This document shows positions 7,864 through 16,242 of a DNA stretch of 64,000 nt, in pieces. The stretch is from Streptomyces sp. NBC_00258 (lineage in GTDB: Bacteria > Actinomycetota > Actinomycetes > Streptomycetales > Streptomycetaceae): contig NZ_CP108081.1 in assembly GCF_036182465.1 (NCBI RefSeq), positions 5,766,001-5,830,000 on the forward strand. Direction: 5' to 3'. Position 1 is the first letter of the stretch; every line of letters starts with the position of its first letter. The notes under the pieces were generated by a model. The model made no database searches. It saw nothing but the letters and a program-made list of their open reading frames with translations, and was not told where the DNA came from. The position numbers and the translations under genes are program-made.

Positions 7864-10125
7864 ATGACCGCGCCCACCCCGCAAGCGCGCCCCACCCCAG
7901 ATCGGCCGTCTCCGGCGCACCTCGGCGGGGAGCGACCTCGCCTGCGTGCCGTCGTGCTCGCCCCGCTCCTCGCCGCCGTACCGGCTGCGCTCGCCGTCGG
8001 CGCCGCGGTCGCCCTGGCCCCCGCGTCCGTGCGCGTGCCCCTCGCCTGGGGCGGCAGCGCGGGCGTCGTCCTGCTGTGCCTGGCCGTCGCCGTGGCGAGC
8101 CGCGCCATGGCGACGTCGCGATTACTCGTCCGCCGCCTCGAAGCGGTGTCCCAGGAGGCCGGCCGACTGCTCCAGGAGCACGCCCGCCTCACCGAGGAGT
8201 CCGCGCGCGAACGCGCGCGTCTGACTGACGACCACACCCGGGAACGCGCCCGCCTCGCCGAGCAGAACACCCACCAGAAGGTCCGCCTGGCCGCCGAACT
8301 CGACCGGGAGCGCGTCCGCCTCGGCGCCGAGCACGCGCGCGTGGCCGACGAACTGCGGCAGGCGAGAACCGAACGCGCCGCCGCGATCTCGGCCGCCGCC
8401 AACACCGCGGGACGGCTGCAGGCCCTGGCCACGAGCATGCTCGCCGACCTGCGCGCCATGGAGGAGCGGCACCCCGACGAGGACGTACTCACCGACCTCC
8501 TCCACCTCGACCACCGCACAGCACAGGCGGGCCGCCTCGCCGACTCCGTCGCCGTCCTCGCGGGCGCGCGCTCGGGCCGCCGCTGGGCGCGGCCCATCGT
8601 CATGGAGTCGATCCTGCGCGGCGCGATGGGCCGGATCAGCGGCTACCAGCGCGTACGCGTGCACTCGTCGAGCGAGGCCGCCGTGGCCGGGCACGCCGCC
8701 GAGGGCGTGATGCACGCGCTCGCCGAAATCCTCGACAACGCCGCGAACTTCTCTCCTCCGACGGCCGAAGTGCACGTCTACGTAGAGGAGGTTCCGGCCG
8801 GAGTCATCATCTCCGTGGAGGACAGCGGGCTGGTGATGGGCGACGTGCAGCTGCGCCGCGCCGAACGTGCCGTCTCGGGCGAGGAGGCGGAACTCGGCGG
8901 CCTCAGCGGCACCCGGCTGGGCCTCGCGGTCGTCGGCCGCCTCTCCCGCAAGTACGGCCTGAAGGTCTCCTTCCGCCCCTCCGCGCGCGGCGGCACGGGC
9001 GTCCTGGTGCTCATCCCCCAGGACATCCTCGCGAACCCGGCGTCGACCGCGACACAGACGCCGACACCGACGCAGACTTCGGCTTCGGCATCGGCATCGG
9101 CATCGGCTTCGGCATCGGACCCGGCTTCGGCTTCTTGGGCGTCGGCTTCGACGCCGACGTCAACAACCGCCTCAGCTCCGGAGGCTGCTCCGACGCCGAC
9201 CTGGTCCTCCACCGCGACTCCGGACGCTGCTCCGACTCCGGCCTGGTCCTCCACCGCGACTCCGGAACCGGCCTCGACAACCGGCGCCGCCCCGACGTCG
9301 GCTTGGGCCTCGTCCTCGTCCTCGTCCTCGGCGGCCGCCCCGACATCGGCTTCGGACCCGGCTTCCGCGTCGGCTGCGGCCGCTGCACCGGCTTCCGCAT
9401 CCGACTCCGGCTCCGGCTCCGGTTCCAGCTCCGAATCCGCGTCGGCCTTCACCTCGGCCCCGGCATCGGCTCTGGGCCACGTACCGGCCGAGCCCCAGGT
9501 ACCGACCGCGAACCCGGCCTCCGCCTCGGCCTCGGCACCCGGCCCGGCCGTGGCCTGGGTCCCGATTCCGGCCGCCCATGAGGCAAATGAAACGTATGGG
9601 TCTCCTGGAACTCATGGCACCCGTGGGCCCCATGGCGCCCACGCCGCCCGTCACGGCCGCGAGCCCGAGGCGCCCGACCCGGCGCCCCAGTCCTGGCCCC
9701 AGCCCCAGCCCTGGCCCCGCCCCCAGGAGTCGTACGCCGCCGCGCACGCCCTCTCCGACCTGGACCCGGAGCCCGTGCCGGCCCACGGCTCCCCGCTCCA
9801 GCCCGTGGTCGCCGACCCCCTCGTCAGCCTCCCCAAGCGCCACCGCGGCCGCACCCTCGCCGAGGCGGAGGCCGAAGTGGAGGCCCAGCGCTCCCGCAAC
9901 AGACCCCCGGCCGCGCTCGACGGCCATGACGACTCCGACGGTCCCGACCGCTCCGGCGCCCCCTACTCCCCGGAGGTCCCCGGCTCCGGTCCCGACGACG
10001 TGATGACCCGCGCCGCCCGCTTCAGCAGTTTCCGCCAAGCCGTCCGAGGGACGTCGGCGGAGGAGCCCGTACAAGCCCGTACGAGCCCTGCCACCTCCCA
10101 CCCGGAAAGCGACCCCACTTCATGA
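7864..10125 (+). CDS. cvnA: Conservon sensor kinase-like protein CvnA
   Basis: 753 residues. Two hydrophobic helices at about residues 28-80 are followed by a long charged coiled coil (residues ~85-175) with recurring R-A-R-L units. A HATPase_c domain at about 255-390 has N-box ALAEILDNAANFSPP, G1-like VEDSGLVMG and GTGVLVLIP. No phosphoacceptor histidine motif is evident, as expected for conservon CvnA proteins, which act as membrane scaffolds for the CvnB/C/D switch. Residues ~395-570 are a Ser/Ala/Thr/Pro low-complexity tail. ATG at 7864 follows GAGG; an in-frame ATG at 7821 is an alternative. The stop overlaps cvnB by 4 bases. Confidence 0.9.
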   Translation: MTAPTPQARPTPDRPSPAHLGGERPRLRAVVLAPLLAAVPAALAVGAAVALAPASVRVPLAWGGSAGVVLLCLAVAVASRAMATSRLLVRRLEAVSQEAGRLLQEHARLTEESARERARLTDDHTRERARLAEQNTHQKVRLAAELDRERVRLGAEHARVADELRQARTERAAAISAAANTAGRLQALATSMLADLRAMEERHPDEDVLTDLLHLDHRTAQAGRLADSVAVLAGARSGRRWARPIVMESILRGAMGRISGYQRVRVHSSSEAAVAGHAAEGVMHALAEILDNAANFSPPTAEVHVYVEEVPAGVIISVEDSGLVMGDVQLRRAERAVSGEEAELGGLSGTRLGLAVVGRLSRKYGLKVSFRPSARGGTGVLVLIPQDILANPASTATQTPTPTQTSASASASASASASDPASASWASASTPTSTTASAPEAAPTPTWSSTATPDAAPTPAWSSTATPEPASTTGAAPTSAWASSSSSSSAAAPTSASDPASASAAAAAPASASDSGSGSGSSSESASAFTSAPASALGHVPAEPQVPTANPASASASAPGPAVAWVPIPAAHEANETYGSPGTHGTRGPHGAHAARHGREPEAPDPAPQSWPQPQPWPRPQESYAAAHALSDLDPEPVPAHGSPLQPVVADPLVSLPKRHRGRTLAEAEAEVEAQRSRNRPPAALDGHDDSDGPDRSGAPYSPEVPGSGPDDVMTRAARFSSFRQAVRGTSAEEPVQARTSPATSHPESDPTS
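9049..9570 (+). repeat. Low-complexity coding repeat in cvnA
   Basis: About 520 bases of TCGGC(A/T/C)-type codons encode a Ser/Ala-rich tail. Within it a 24-base unit starting CTGGTCCTCCACCGCGACTC occurs at 9201 and again at 9243, a 42-base (14-codon) period. The reading frame is kept throughout. Confidence 0.85.
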
Positions 10126-10616
10126 CCGGCCCCACCGGCCCCATCGGCAGCACGGCCACGGCCGCCATCGCCGCATCCGCCTCCCCCACCACCTACTCCT
10201 CCACCGAGGAGAAGCTGACCTGGCTCATGCAGGGCATGCTGGCGCGCACCCCCGGCGCCCGGCACGCGCTCGTGCTCTCGCGGGACGGCCTGAAGCTGTG
10301 CCGCACGCCGGAACTCTCCGTCGACCAGGCCGACCAGCTCGCCGCCATCGCCGCCGGTATCCAGTCGCTGTCCCACGGGGCGTCCATGGAGTTCGGGGAC
10401 GGCACCGGGGGCGTACGGTCGGCGATGGCCGAGTTCTACGGCGGGGTCCTGTTCATCGTAGAGGCGGGCGAGGGCGCACACCTGGCCCTGGTCACGGCCG
10501 AGGAGGCGGACCCCGGGCTCATCGGGCACAACATGGCCGAACTCGTGGAACAGCTCGGCGACCACCTGAGCTCACAGCCTCGTACGTCACTGAGCGCGCA
10601 GCCACGCACGTCATGA
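10122..10616 (+). CDS. cvnB: Roadblock/LC7 protein CvnB
   Basis: 164 residues. After about 25 Ala/Ser/Thr-rich residues comes a roadblock/LC7 domain: LTWLMQGMLARTPGARHALVLSRDGLKL, then DQLAAIAAGIQSLSHGASMEF and GGVLFIVEAGEGAHLALVT. Proteins of this type regulate the partner Ras-like GTPase of the conservon and bind the CvnA membrane complex. ATG overlaps the cvnA stop (ATGA at 10122) and the end overlaps cvnC, so translation is coupled. The C-terminus has a short duplicated QPRTS unit. Confidence 0.93.
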   Translation: MTGPTGPIGSTATAAIAASASPTTYSSTEEKLTWLMQGMLARTPGARHALVLSRDGLKLCRTPELSVDQADQLAAIAAGIQSLSHGASMEFGDGTGGVRSAMAEFYGGVLFIVEAGEGAHLALVTAEEADPGLIGHNMAELVEQLGDHLSSQPRTSLSAQPRTS

Positions 10617-10969
10617 GCCGGCCGGGCAGGGACGACGCGCCCGACCGGCTCTACACCGTCACGCAAGGACGCAGCCGGTCCACGCCCGGAACCCCGTTCG
10701 ACCTGGTGACCCTGGTCGTCGCCGAGTGCGACGCGGTCCCCGGCATGCAGTCGGAGCACGCGGCGATCCTGCGCCTCGCAGAACGGCCCACCGCCGTCGC
10801 GGAGGTCGCCGCGGAGCTGCGGCTGCCGGTCAGCATCACGAAGATCCTGCTCTCCGACCTCCTCGCCGAGGGCCGCGTCAGCGCCCGCCACCCGCGCAGG
10901 GCCGCAATCGCCGGCCGCCCCGATCCCGACATCCTGGAGCAGGTGCTCGTTGGACTCCGCAACCTCTGA
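10613..10969 (+). CDS. cvnC: DUF742 protein CvnC
   Basis: 118 residues, DUF742 family. Recognisable segments are DRLYTVTQGRS, FDLVTLVVAE, EHAAILRLAERPTAVAEVAAEL and the end PDPDILEQVLVGLRNL, a winged-helix-like fold in which the helix LPVSITKILLSDLLAEG is the most conserved part. It is the third partner of the conservon complex. ATG overlaps the cvnB stop (ATGA at 10613). Its last 20 bases overlap the TTG start of cvnD. Confidence 0.93.
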   Translation: MSRPGRDDAPDRLYTVTQGRSRSTPGTPFDLVTLVVAECDAVPGMQSEHAAILRLAERPTAVAEVAAELRLPVSITKILLSDLLAEGRVSARHPRRAAIAGRPDPDILEQVLVGLRNL

Positions 10970-11723
10970 ACCGACCGCCGACGCCCGTACGCCCGACGCC
11001 CATGCGGCAGAGGACCCTGCACCCGAGGACCGTGCGCCCGAGGTTCGTACGCCCCTGGAGGCGTCCGCCGACAACGGGCTGAAGATCGTGGTCGTCGGCG
11101 GTTTCGGTGTCGGCAAGACGACGATGATCCACTCGGTGAGCGAGATCCGCCCCCTCAGTACCGAGGAGACGATCACGGGGGCCGGCGGGACGGTCGACGA
11201 CGTCAGTGCGGTGCCCGGCAAGTCCCGGACCACCGTGGCCTTCGACTTCGGCCGCATCACGCTCAGCGCCCGCACCGTGCTCTACCTCTTCGGCGCGCCG
11301 GGCCAGGAGCGCTTCTGGTACCTCTGGGACCGGCTCTTCACCGGCGCGCTCGGTGCGGTCGTCCTCGTCGACACCCGGCGCATCGACGACTCCTGGTACG
11401 CCATCGACCGGCTCGAACGTCTCGGTACGCCGTTCATCGTCGCCCGCAACGACTTCGGCGGCCCCGCCCACACGCTCCAACAGGTCCGTGACGCGCTCGA
11501 CCTCGCCCCGCACATCCCGCTCGTCGACTGCGACGCCCGCTCGCGCGACTCCGGCAAACGCGTCCTGATCACGCTGATCGAGCACATCAAGAGCCTGTAC
11601 CTCGCCGACAACCCGCAGGTCGTCGAGCGCGTGCGGGCCGCCAGGAGTCCGTACGCGGCCGAGGGCGCCGCCGGTACACCGCAGGACCATGTCTCCGTAC
11701 CCCCGCAGGAGTTGGCCCGGTGA
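10950..11723 (+). CDS. cvnD: Ras-like GTPase CvnD (MglA-type)
   Basis: 257 residues. G1/P-loop GGFGVGKTTMI at about residue 46, G3-region FGAPGQERFWYLWDRLF and G4-like VARNDFGG mark a prokaryotic Ras-superfamily GTPase (ATP/GTP-binding, DUF-type CvnD). G3 lacks the usual D-x-x-G aspartate, reading GAPGQ, which is normal in this family. The start is TTG at 10950, 20 bases inside cvnC, with GGAG at 10936. It should cycle with CvnB/CvnC beneath the membrane kinase-like CvnA. The stop overlaps the P450 gene (GTGA). Confidence 0.92.
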   Translation: MDSATSEPTADARTPDAHAAEDPAPEDRAPEVRTPLEASADNGLKIVVVGGFGVGKTTMIHSVSEIRPLSTEETITGAGGTVDDVSAVPGKSRTTVAFDFGRITLSARTVLYLFGAPGQERFWYLWDRLFTGALGAVVLVDTRRIDDSWYAIDRLERLGTPFIVARNDFGGPAHTLQQVRDALDLAPHIPLVDCDARSRDSGKRVLITLIEHIKSLYLADNPQVVERVRAARSPYAAEGAAGTPQDHVSVPPQELAR

Positions 11724-12985
11724 ACCCCGCCCCCGTGCGCCTCCACGGGCCCCGGTTCCTGGCCGAACCCGCCGAGTTGTACCGGGAGTTGAGGCGCGAG
11801 CACGGTTCCGTGGCGTCGGTGCTGCTCGACGGGGACATCCCGGCCTGGCTCGTGCTCGGCTACCGCGAGCTGCACCAGGTCACCGGGGATCCCGTGCTGT
11901 TCAGCCGCGACTCCGGCCTCTGGAACCAGTGGGACCGGGTCCCCGGCGACTGGCCGCTGCTGCCGCTGATCGGCCGCGGCCAGCCGTCCATCCTCTACAC
12001 CGTCGGCGAACGCCATCGCGAGCGGGCCGCGATGGTCAGCGACGCCCTCGAAGCCGTCGACGCCTTCGAACTGCGCACGCTCGCCGAGCGGTTCGCCGAC
12101 GAACTGATCGACGCGGTGTGCGCCAAGGGCGCGACGGACCTGGTCGTGGACTACGCGGCCCTGCTCCCCGTACGTGTCCTGGCCACCCTCTACGGCTTCG
12201 CCGACGAACAGGGTCCCGGGCTCGTCGCCGCCCTGAACGACATGGTCGACGGGCACGAGGGGGCCATCGCCGGGCAGTTGCACGTGGCCGCCGCGATGGC
12301 CCACCTGGTGGCGGACCGGGCGGCGCGCCCCGCGGACGACGTGGTCAGCCGGATGCTCGCGCGGGGACACGCGGGAGGGCATGCAGGAGGCCACGGTGGA
12401 GGGGCCGCGGGCGGCTTCACTCACGAGGAGATCACTCAGGACCTGATGGTCATGATGGCCGCGGGGCACCAGCCGACCGCCGACTGGATCGGCAACTCGC
12501 TGCGGCTGATGCTCACGGACGAGCGGTTCGCGGCCTCGCTCTTCGGTGGCCGGCGCAGTGTCGCCGAGGCCATGAACGAGGTGCTGTGGGAGGACACGCC
12601 CACGCAGAACGTGGCCGGGCGCTGGGCCGCCCGCGACACGCGGCTCGGGGGTCGGGCCGTACGCGCCGGTGACCTCCTGCTCCTCGGCCTCCAGGCCGCC
12701 AACCACGACCCGCAGGTCCGCACCCACAGCTCCGCCCTGACCGGCGGCAACAGCGCCCACTTCTCCTTCGGCCACGGCGAACACCGCTGCCCTTTCCCGG
12801 CCCAGGAGATAGCGGAGGTCATCGCCCGCACGGCCATCGAGGTAGTCCTGGACCGCCTCCCGGACATCGACCTGGCCGTCCCCGTCAAGTCCCTGGCCCG
12901 CCGTCCCTCCCCTTGGCTACGGGGCCTGACATCCCTCCCGGTCCGCTTCACCCCGGCCCCACCTGTGGGCGGCACGCGCCCCTGA
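11720..12985 (+). CDS. Cytochrome P450, CYP157-like, conservon-linked (CvnE)
   Basis: 421 residues, last gene of the conservon operon (GTGA overlap with cvnD). The heme loop FSFGHGEHRCPFPAQ keeps the axial cysteine, and the I-helix region reads MMAAGHQPTADW. The K-helix position that normally carries E-x-x-R reads NEVLWED, that is E-V-L-W. Loss of E-x-x-R is the known hallmark of the Streptomyces CYP157 family, which is often conservon-linked; family placement here is by motif only. A Gly/His-rich insert (HAGGHAGGHGGG) lies near residue 215. A CYP154-type partner is not present next door. The physiological substrate is unknown. Confidence 0.88.
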   Translation: MNPAPVRLHGPRFLAEPAELYRELRREHGSVASVLLDGDIPAWLVLGYRELHQVTGDPVLFSRDSGLWNQWDRVPGDWPLLPLIGRGQPSILYTVGERHRERAAMVSDALEAVDAFELRTLAERFADELIDAVCAKGATDLVVDYAALLPVRVLATLYGFADEQGPGLVAALNDMVDGHEGAIAGQLHVAAAMAHLVADRAARPADDVVSRMLARGHAGGHAGGHGGGAAGGFTHEEITQDLMVMMAAGHQPTADWIGNSLRLMLTDERFAASLFGGRRSVAEAMNEVLWEDTPTQNVAGRWAARDTRLGGRAVRAGDLLLLGLQAANHDPQVRTHSSALTGGNSAHFSFGHGEHRCPFPAQEIAEVIARTAIEVVLDRLPDIDLAVPVKSLARRPSPWLRGLTSLPVRFTPAPPVGGTRP

Positions 12986-13293
12986 CCACGGCCTTTTCTC
13001 GCCCCCGCCGCCCCTACCCGTTCCCGTCACCACTCGGGGGCTCCGCCCCCGAACCCCCGCTCCTCAAACGCCGGAGAGGCTGAATACATTGCGGCCCGGG
13101 CCGACATTTCAGCCCGTCCGGCGTTTGAGGACGAGGCCGTTCAGGCCGACAAGGGGGGTCTGGGGGCGCAGCCCCCAGGGACGGGAAGGGTAAGGGCGGC
13201 GGGGGCGAAGGAAACCCGGCGGCACCCCCGAAGTGCGTCTCAGCCGACGGACGACGTTTCACCCACGTTTCCGGAAACGGCTACGCTCCCGTC
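12986..13293. repeat. Intergenic inverted-repeat element between P450 gene and serC
   Basis: No gene. CCTCAAACGCCGGA at 13062-13075 and its exact reverse complement TCCGGCGTTTGAGG at 13117-13130 enclose a 41-base centre. Outer stems GGGGGCTCCGCCCCC (about 13036) and CTGGGGGCGCAGCCCCCAG (about 13160-13180) flank them. This is the familiar Streptomyces REP-like intergenic unit. It could terminate the conservon transcript. A half copy, CCGTCCGGCGCCTGAGGAC, lies at about 53098. Confidence 0.8.
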
Positions 13294-14412
13294 GTGGCTG
13301 ATATCCAGATCCCCGCTGACCTCAAGCCCGCCGACGGCCGTTTCGGCGCGGGCCCCTCCAAGGTGCGTACGGAGTCGCTCACCGCGCTCGCCGCGACCGG
13401 CACGTCCCTGATGGGCACGTCCCACCGCCAGGCCCCGGTGAAGAACCTCGTGGGGAAGGTCCGCGAGGGAGTGCGCGACCTCTTCCAGCTTCCCGAGGGC
13501 TACGAGGTGGTCCTCGGCAACGGCGGCTCCACCGCGTTCTGGGACGTCGCGACGCACGGCCTGATCGAGAACAAGTCGCAGCACCTCACCTTCGGTGAGT
13601 TCAGCTCGAAGTTCGCGAAGGCCGCCAAGCTCGCCCCCTGGCTCGCCGACCCGGACGTCATCACCTCCGAGCCGGGCACGCACCCGGAGCCGGTCGCCCA
13701 GTCGGGCGTGGACGTCTACGCCCTCACCCACAACGAGACCTCCACCGGCGTCGCCGCCCCGGTCAAGCGCGTCGCGAACGCCGACGAGGGCGCCCTCGTC
13801 CTCGTGGACGCGACGAGCGGTGCGGGCGGGCTGCCCGTCGACATCGCCGAGACCGACGTCTACTACTTCGCCCCGCAGAAGTCCTTCGCCGCGGACGGCG
13901 GCCTGTGGATCGGGATCTTCTCCCCGGCCGCCATCGAGCGCGCCGAGCGCGTCCACGCGAGCGGCCGCCACGTCCCGGAGTTCTTCAGCCTGCCCACGGC
14001 GATCGACAACTCCCGCAAGAACCAGACGTACAACACCCCGGCCCTCGCCACCCTCTTCCTGCTGAACGACCAGCTGGAGTGGATCAACGGCCAGGGCGGC
14101 CTCGACTGGTCGGTCCGCCGCACGGCGACCTCCTCGCGCACGCTGTACGGCTGGGCCGAGGACGTCAAGTACGCGAACCCGTTCGTCACCGACCCGGCCA
14201 AGCGCTCGCAGGTCATCGGCACGATCGACTTCACCGACGACGTCGACGCGGCCGCCGTCGCCAAGGTCCTGCGCGCCAACGGCATCGTCGACACCGAGCC
14301 CTACCGCAAGCTCGGCCGCAACCAGCTCCGTGTCGCCATGTTCCCCGCGATCGACCCGGCGGACATCGAGGCCCTCACGAAGTGCATCGACTACGTGATC
14401 GAGAAGCTGTGA
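13294..14412 (+). CDS. serC: Phosphoserine aminotransferase
   Basis: 372 residues, PLP-dependent class V aminotransferase of the actinobacterial SerC type. It converts 3-phosphohydroxypyruvate and glutamate to phosphoserine in serine biosynthesis. It has the N-terminal FGAGPSKVRTESL substrate loop, VVLGNGGSTAFWD, and VYYFAPQKSFAADGGLWIG containing the Schiff-base lysine in the PQKSF segment. GTG at 13294 sits directly before ADIQIPADLKPADGRFGAGPSK. It is monocistronic and runs head-on into the cellulase gene across a strong two-way terminator. Confidence 0.95.
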   Translation: MADIQIPADLKPADGRFGAGPSKVRTESLTALAATGTSLMGTSHRQAPVKNLVGKVREGVRDLFQLPEGYEVVLGNGGSTAFWDVATHGLIENKSQHLTFGEFSSKFAKAAKLAPWLADPDVITSEPGTHPEPVAQSGVDVYALTHNETSTGVAAPVKRVANADEGALVLVDATSGAGGLPVDIAETDVYYFAPQKSFAADGGLWIGIFSPAAIERAERVHASGRHVPEFFSLPTAIDNSRKNQTYNTPALATLFLLNDQLEWINGQGGLDWSVRRTATSSRTLYGWAEDVKYANPFVTDPAKRSQVIGTIDFTDDVDAAAVAKVLRANGIVDTEPYRKLGRNQLRVAMFPAIDPADIEALTKCIDYVIEKL

Positions 14413-14455
14413 CCGTCACTGTCGAGCAGTTGTAACCGTCGTTCGTACGGCAACC

Positions 14456-14490
14456 GGGGCGCCCGGCACGACAACCGTGCCGGGCGCCCC
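14456..14490. terminator. Bidirectional terminator between serC and the cellulase gene
   Basis: A perfect 15-bp stem, GGGGCGCCCGGCACG / CGTGCCGGGCGCCCC, with a 5-base ACAAC loop, between the two convergent genes. Confidence 0.9.
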
Positions 14491-14512
14491 TGTCCGTGTC
14501 ATGGCGCCTGTC

Positions 14513-16066
14513 TCATGTCGCCGTGCAGCTCACCGCCGGTGCTCCGCCGCCGCCCGGCGCGCCTCCGAATCCGAAGCTCGCCGAAGCGCCCACCGCGACC
14601 GCCCCGTTGTGGTCGGCGTTCGACGCGACCACTGTCGAACCGCTCTGCGTGTACGAGGCGTTCCACATGCTGGTGACCTTCTGGGCGCCGGGCCAGGTCC
14701 ACGTGACCTTCCAGGACTTGAGCGCCGTGGTGCCCGAATTGGTCACCTTCACGTCGGCGTTGAAGCCGCCGCCCCAGTCGCTGCCGACGGTGTAGGCGGC
14801 GGTGCAGGCCGCCCCGCCTCCGGGATCACCGGGGTCGCCGGGGTCACCCGGACCACCCCCGCCGCTCGGAAAGCCCGGTGCCTTCACGCTCGCCAGGTAT
14901 CCGTCCTTCACCGTGTCCACGGTCGTCCAGTCGTCCTTCAGGATCCCGCCCGTGTCACCGGAGTTGGGGTTCCAGGACCAGAAGGTCCAGGAGATGCTGT
15001 CGGCGCCGTACGTGCTGGTGGGCCGGAGGTAACTCACCAGCGCGGCGAGCCACTTCTGGTCGATCGTCGACTGGAGCGTCGTACCGAACTCGCCCACCCA
15101 CACCGGCGCGATGTTCTGCTTGAAGATGTAGCCCCAGTACTTGTCCCAGATGCCGGGCATGTTGGCGGGGAAGGACGGGTCGCTGAACCAGCTCTGCTGG
15201 GCCACGCTCGTGGCGTAGTCGTGGGCCGAGTAGACGACCCGGTTCGGGACGTCCAGCTGGACGGGGTACTGGGCGACCCCCATCAGGTTGCCGCCCCACC
15301 AGCCCGACACTCCGTTGAACGTCTGCACGCCCTCCACGAAGACCAGCAGCTCGGGGTTGACGGACAGGATCGCGTTGCCGGCGCGCTGGGCGGCCAGGCG
15401 CCAGTCCCTCGTCGTGTCGCCGCAGCCCCAACAGGCGGGATCGTGCGGCTCGTTGTGGAGGTCGATGCCGATCACCGTGGAGTTGCCCTGGTAACGGGTC
15501 GCCAGCGCCTTGAGGTTGGCGATCCACGTCGACTCCGGCACCGCGGAGGTGTACCAGAGCGGCGACTGGCCGGCCGCGTCCGGACGATGCCGGTCCAGTA
15601 CGACCTTGAGGCCGCCCTGACCCGCGTACGCCACGATCCTGTCCATGATCTGGAGGGAGCCGAGGCCCTGGAGGTCGGCGTTCTTGCCGCCGGAGAAGTC
15701 GATGCTGTTGGGTACGGTGCCGCTCTTGAAGAGGTCGTCGCTGTAGGGCAGCCGGATGGTGTTGTAGCCCAGCGACTTCATCTGGTCGATCATGCTCTTG
15801 TAGTCGCGCGCCCAGAGGCCGTGGGGGGTGTAGTTGGCGGTCTCGAAGCCGAACCAGTTGATGCCGGCTATCCGTACGGGCTGACCGGCCGCGTTCAGGA
15901 TCTGGCGGCCGCTGGTGTGCCAGTAACCGGCTCCGGGGGCGGCCGCCGCGGCCGCCCGGTCCACGGCGGCCGCCGGGTCGGCGTGGGCGGCCGTCTGCAC
16001 ACCGGCCAGCGGTAGCAGGAGCGCCGCGGCGGCAGCACACAGCGCTCTTCGCAAGCTGCGGAACAT
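14513..16066 (-). CDS. Secreted GH5 cellulase with C-terminal CBM2
   Basis: 517 residues. ATG at 16066 follows GAGAGGAAG. A Sec signal (MFRSLRRALCAAAAALLLPL) probably ends near AHADPA. The GH5 domain (about 45-390) carries acid/base Glu in GIDLHNEPHDPACWG and nucleophile Glu in APVWVGEFGT. A Gly/Pro/Asp linker with repeated G-D-P leads to a CBM2 (about 415-517) starting CTAAYTVGSDWGGGFNADV with typical exposed tryptophans (SWKVTWTWPG). The enzyme should hydrolyse cellulose extracellularly. The CebR box 40 bp upstream implies repression until cellobiose or cellotriose is present. Confidence 0.95.
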   Translation of the reverse strand: MFRSLRRALCAAAAALLLPLAGVQTAAHADPAAAVDRAAAAAAPGAGYWHTSGRQILNAAGQPVRIAGINWFGFETANYTPHGLWARDYKSMIDQMKSLGYNTIRLPYSDDLFKSGTVPNSIDFSGGKNADLQGLGSLQIMDRIVAYAGQGGLKVVLDRHRPDAAGQSPLWYTSAVPESTWIANLKALATRYQGNSTVIGIDLHNEPHDPACWGCGDTTRDWRLAAQRAGNAILSVNPELLVFVEGVQTFNGVSGWWGGNLMGVAQYPVQLDVPNRVVYSAHDYATSVAQQSWFSDPSFPANMPGIWDKYWGYIFKQNIAPVWVGEFGTTLQSTIDQKWLAALVSYLRPTSTYGADSISWTFWSWNPNSGDTGGILKDDWTTVDTVKDGYLASVKAPGFPSGGGGPGDPGDPGDPGGGAACTAAYTVGSDWGGGFNADVKVTNSGTTALKSWKVTWTWPGAQKVTSMWNASYTQSGSTVVASNADHNGAVAVGASASFGFGGAPGGGGAPAVSCTAT

Positions 16067-16105
16067 GTCGCTGCTTCCTCTCGGGAGGCGCGGCCCCGGA
16101 ACGGA

Positions 16106-16119
16106 TGGGAGCGCTCCCA
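16106..16119. promoter_or_regulatory. CebR box upstream of the cellulase gene
   Basis: TGGGAGCGCTCCCA is a perfect 14-bp palindrome identical to the published Streptomyces CebR operator. It lies 40 bases before the ATG, so CebR would block the promoter and cello-oligosaccharides would relieve it. Confidence 0.93.
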
Positions 16120-16242
16120 CCGCACCACGCACCCCCATGGAAGAGATCCCGCGTGGACACGTCAAGAAGTCGTGCGGTATTCGGGACACTTGAAGCCCCG
16201 AACACCGCACGTCCCCCGTAGCCGCACAAGCGCGACCGACTA

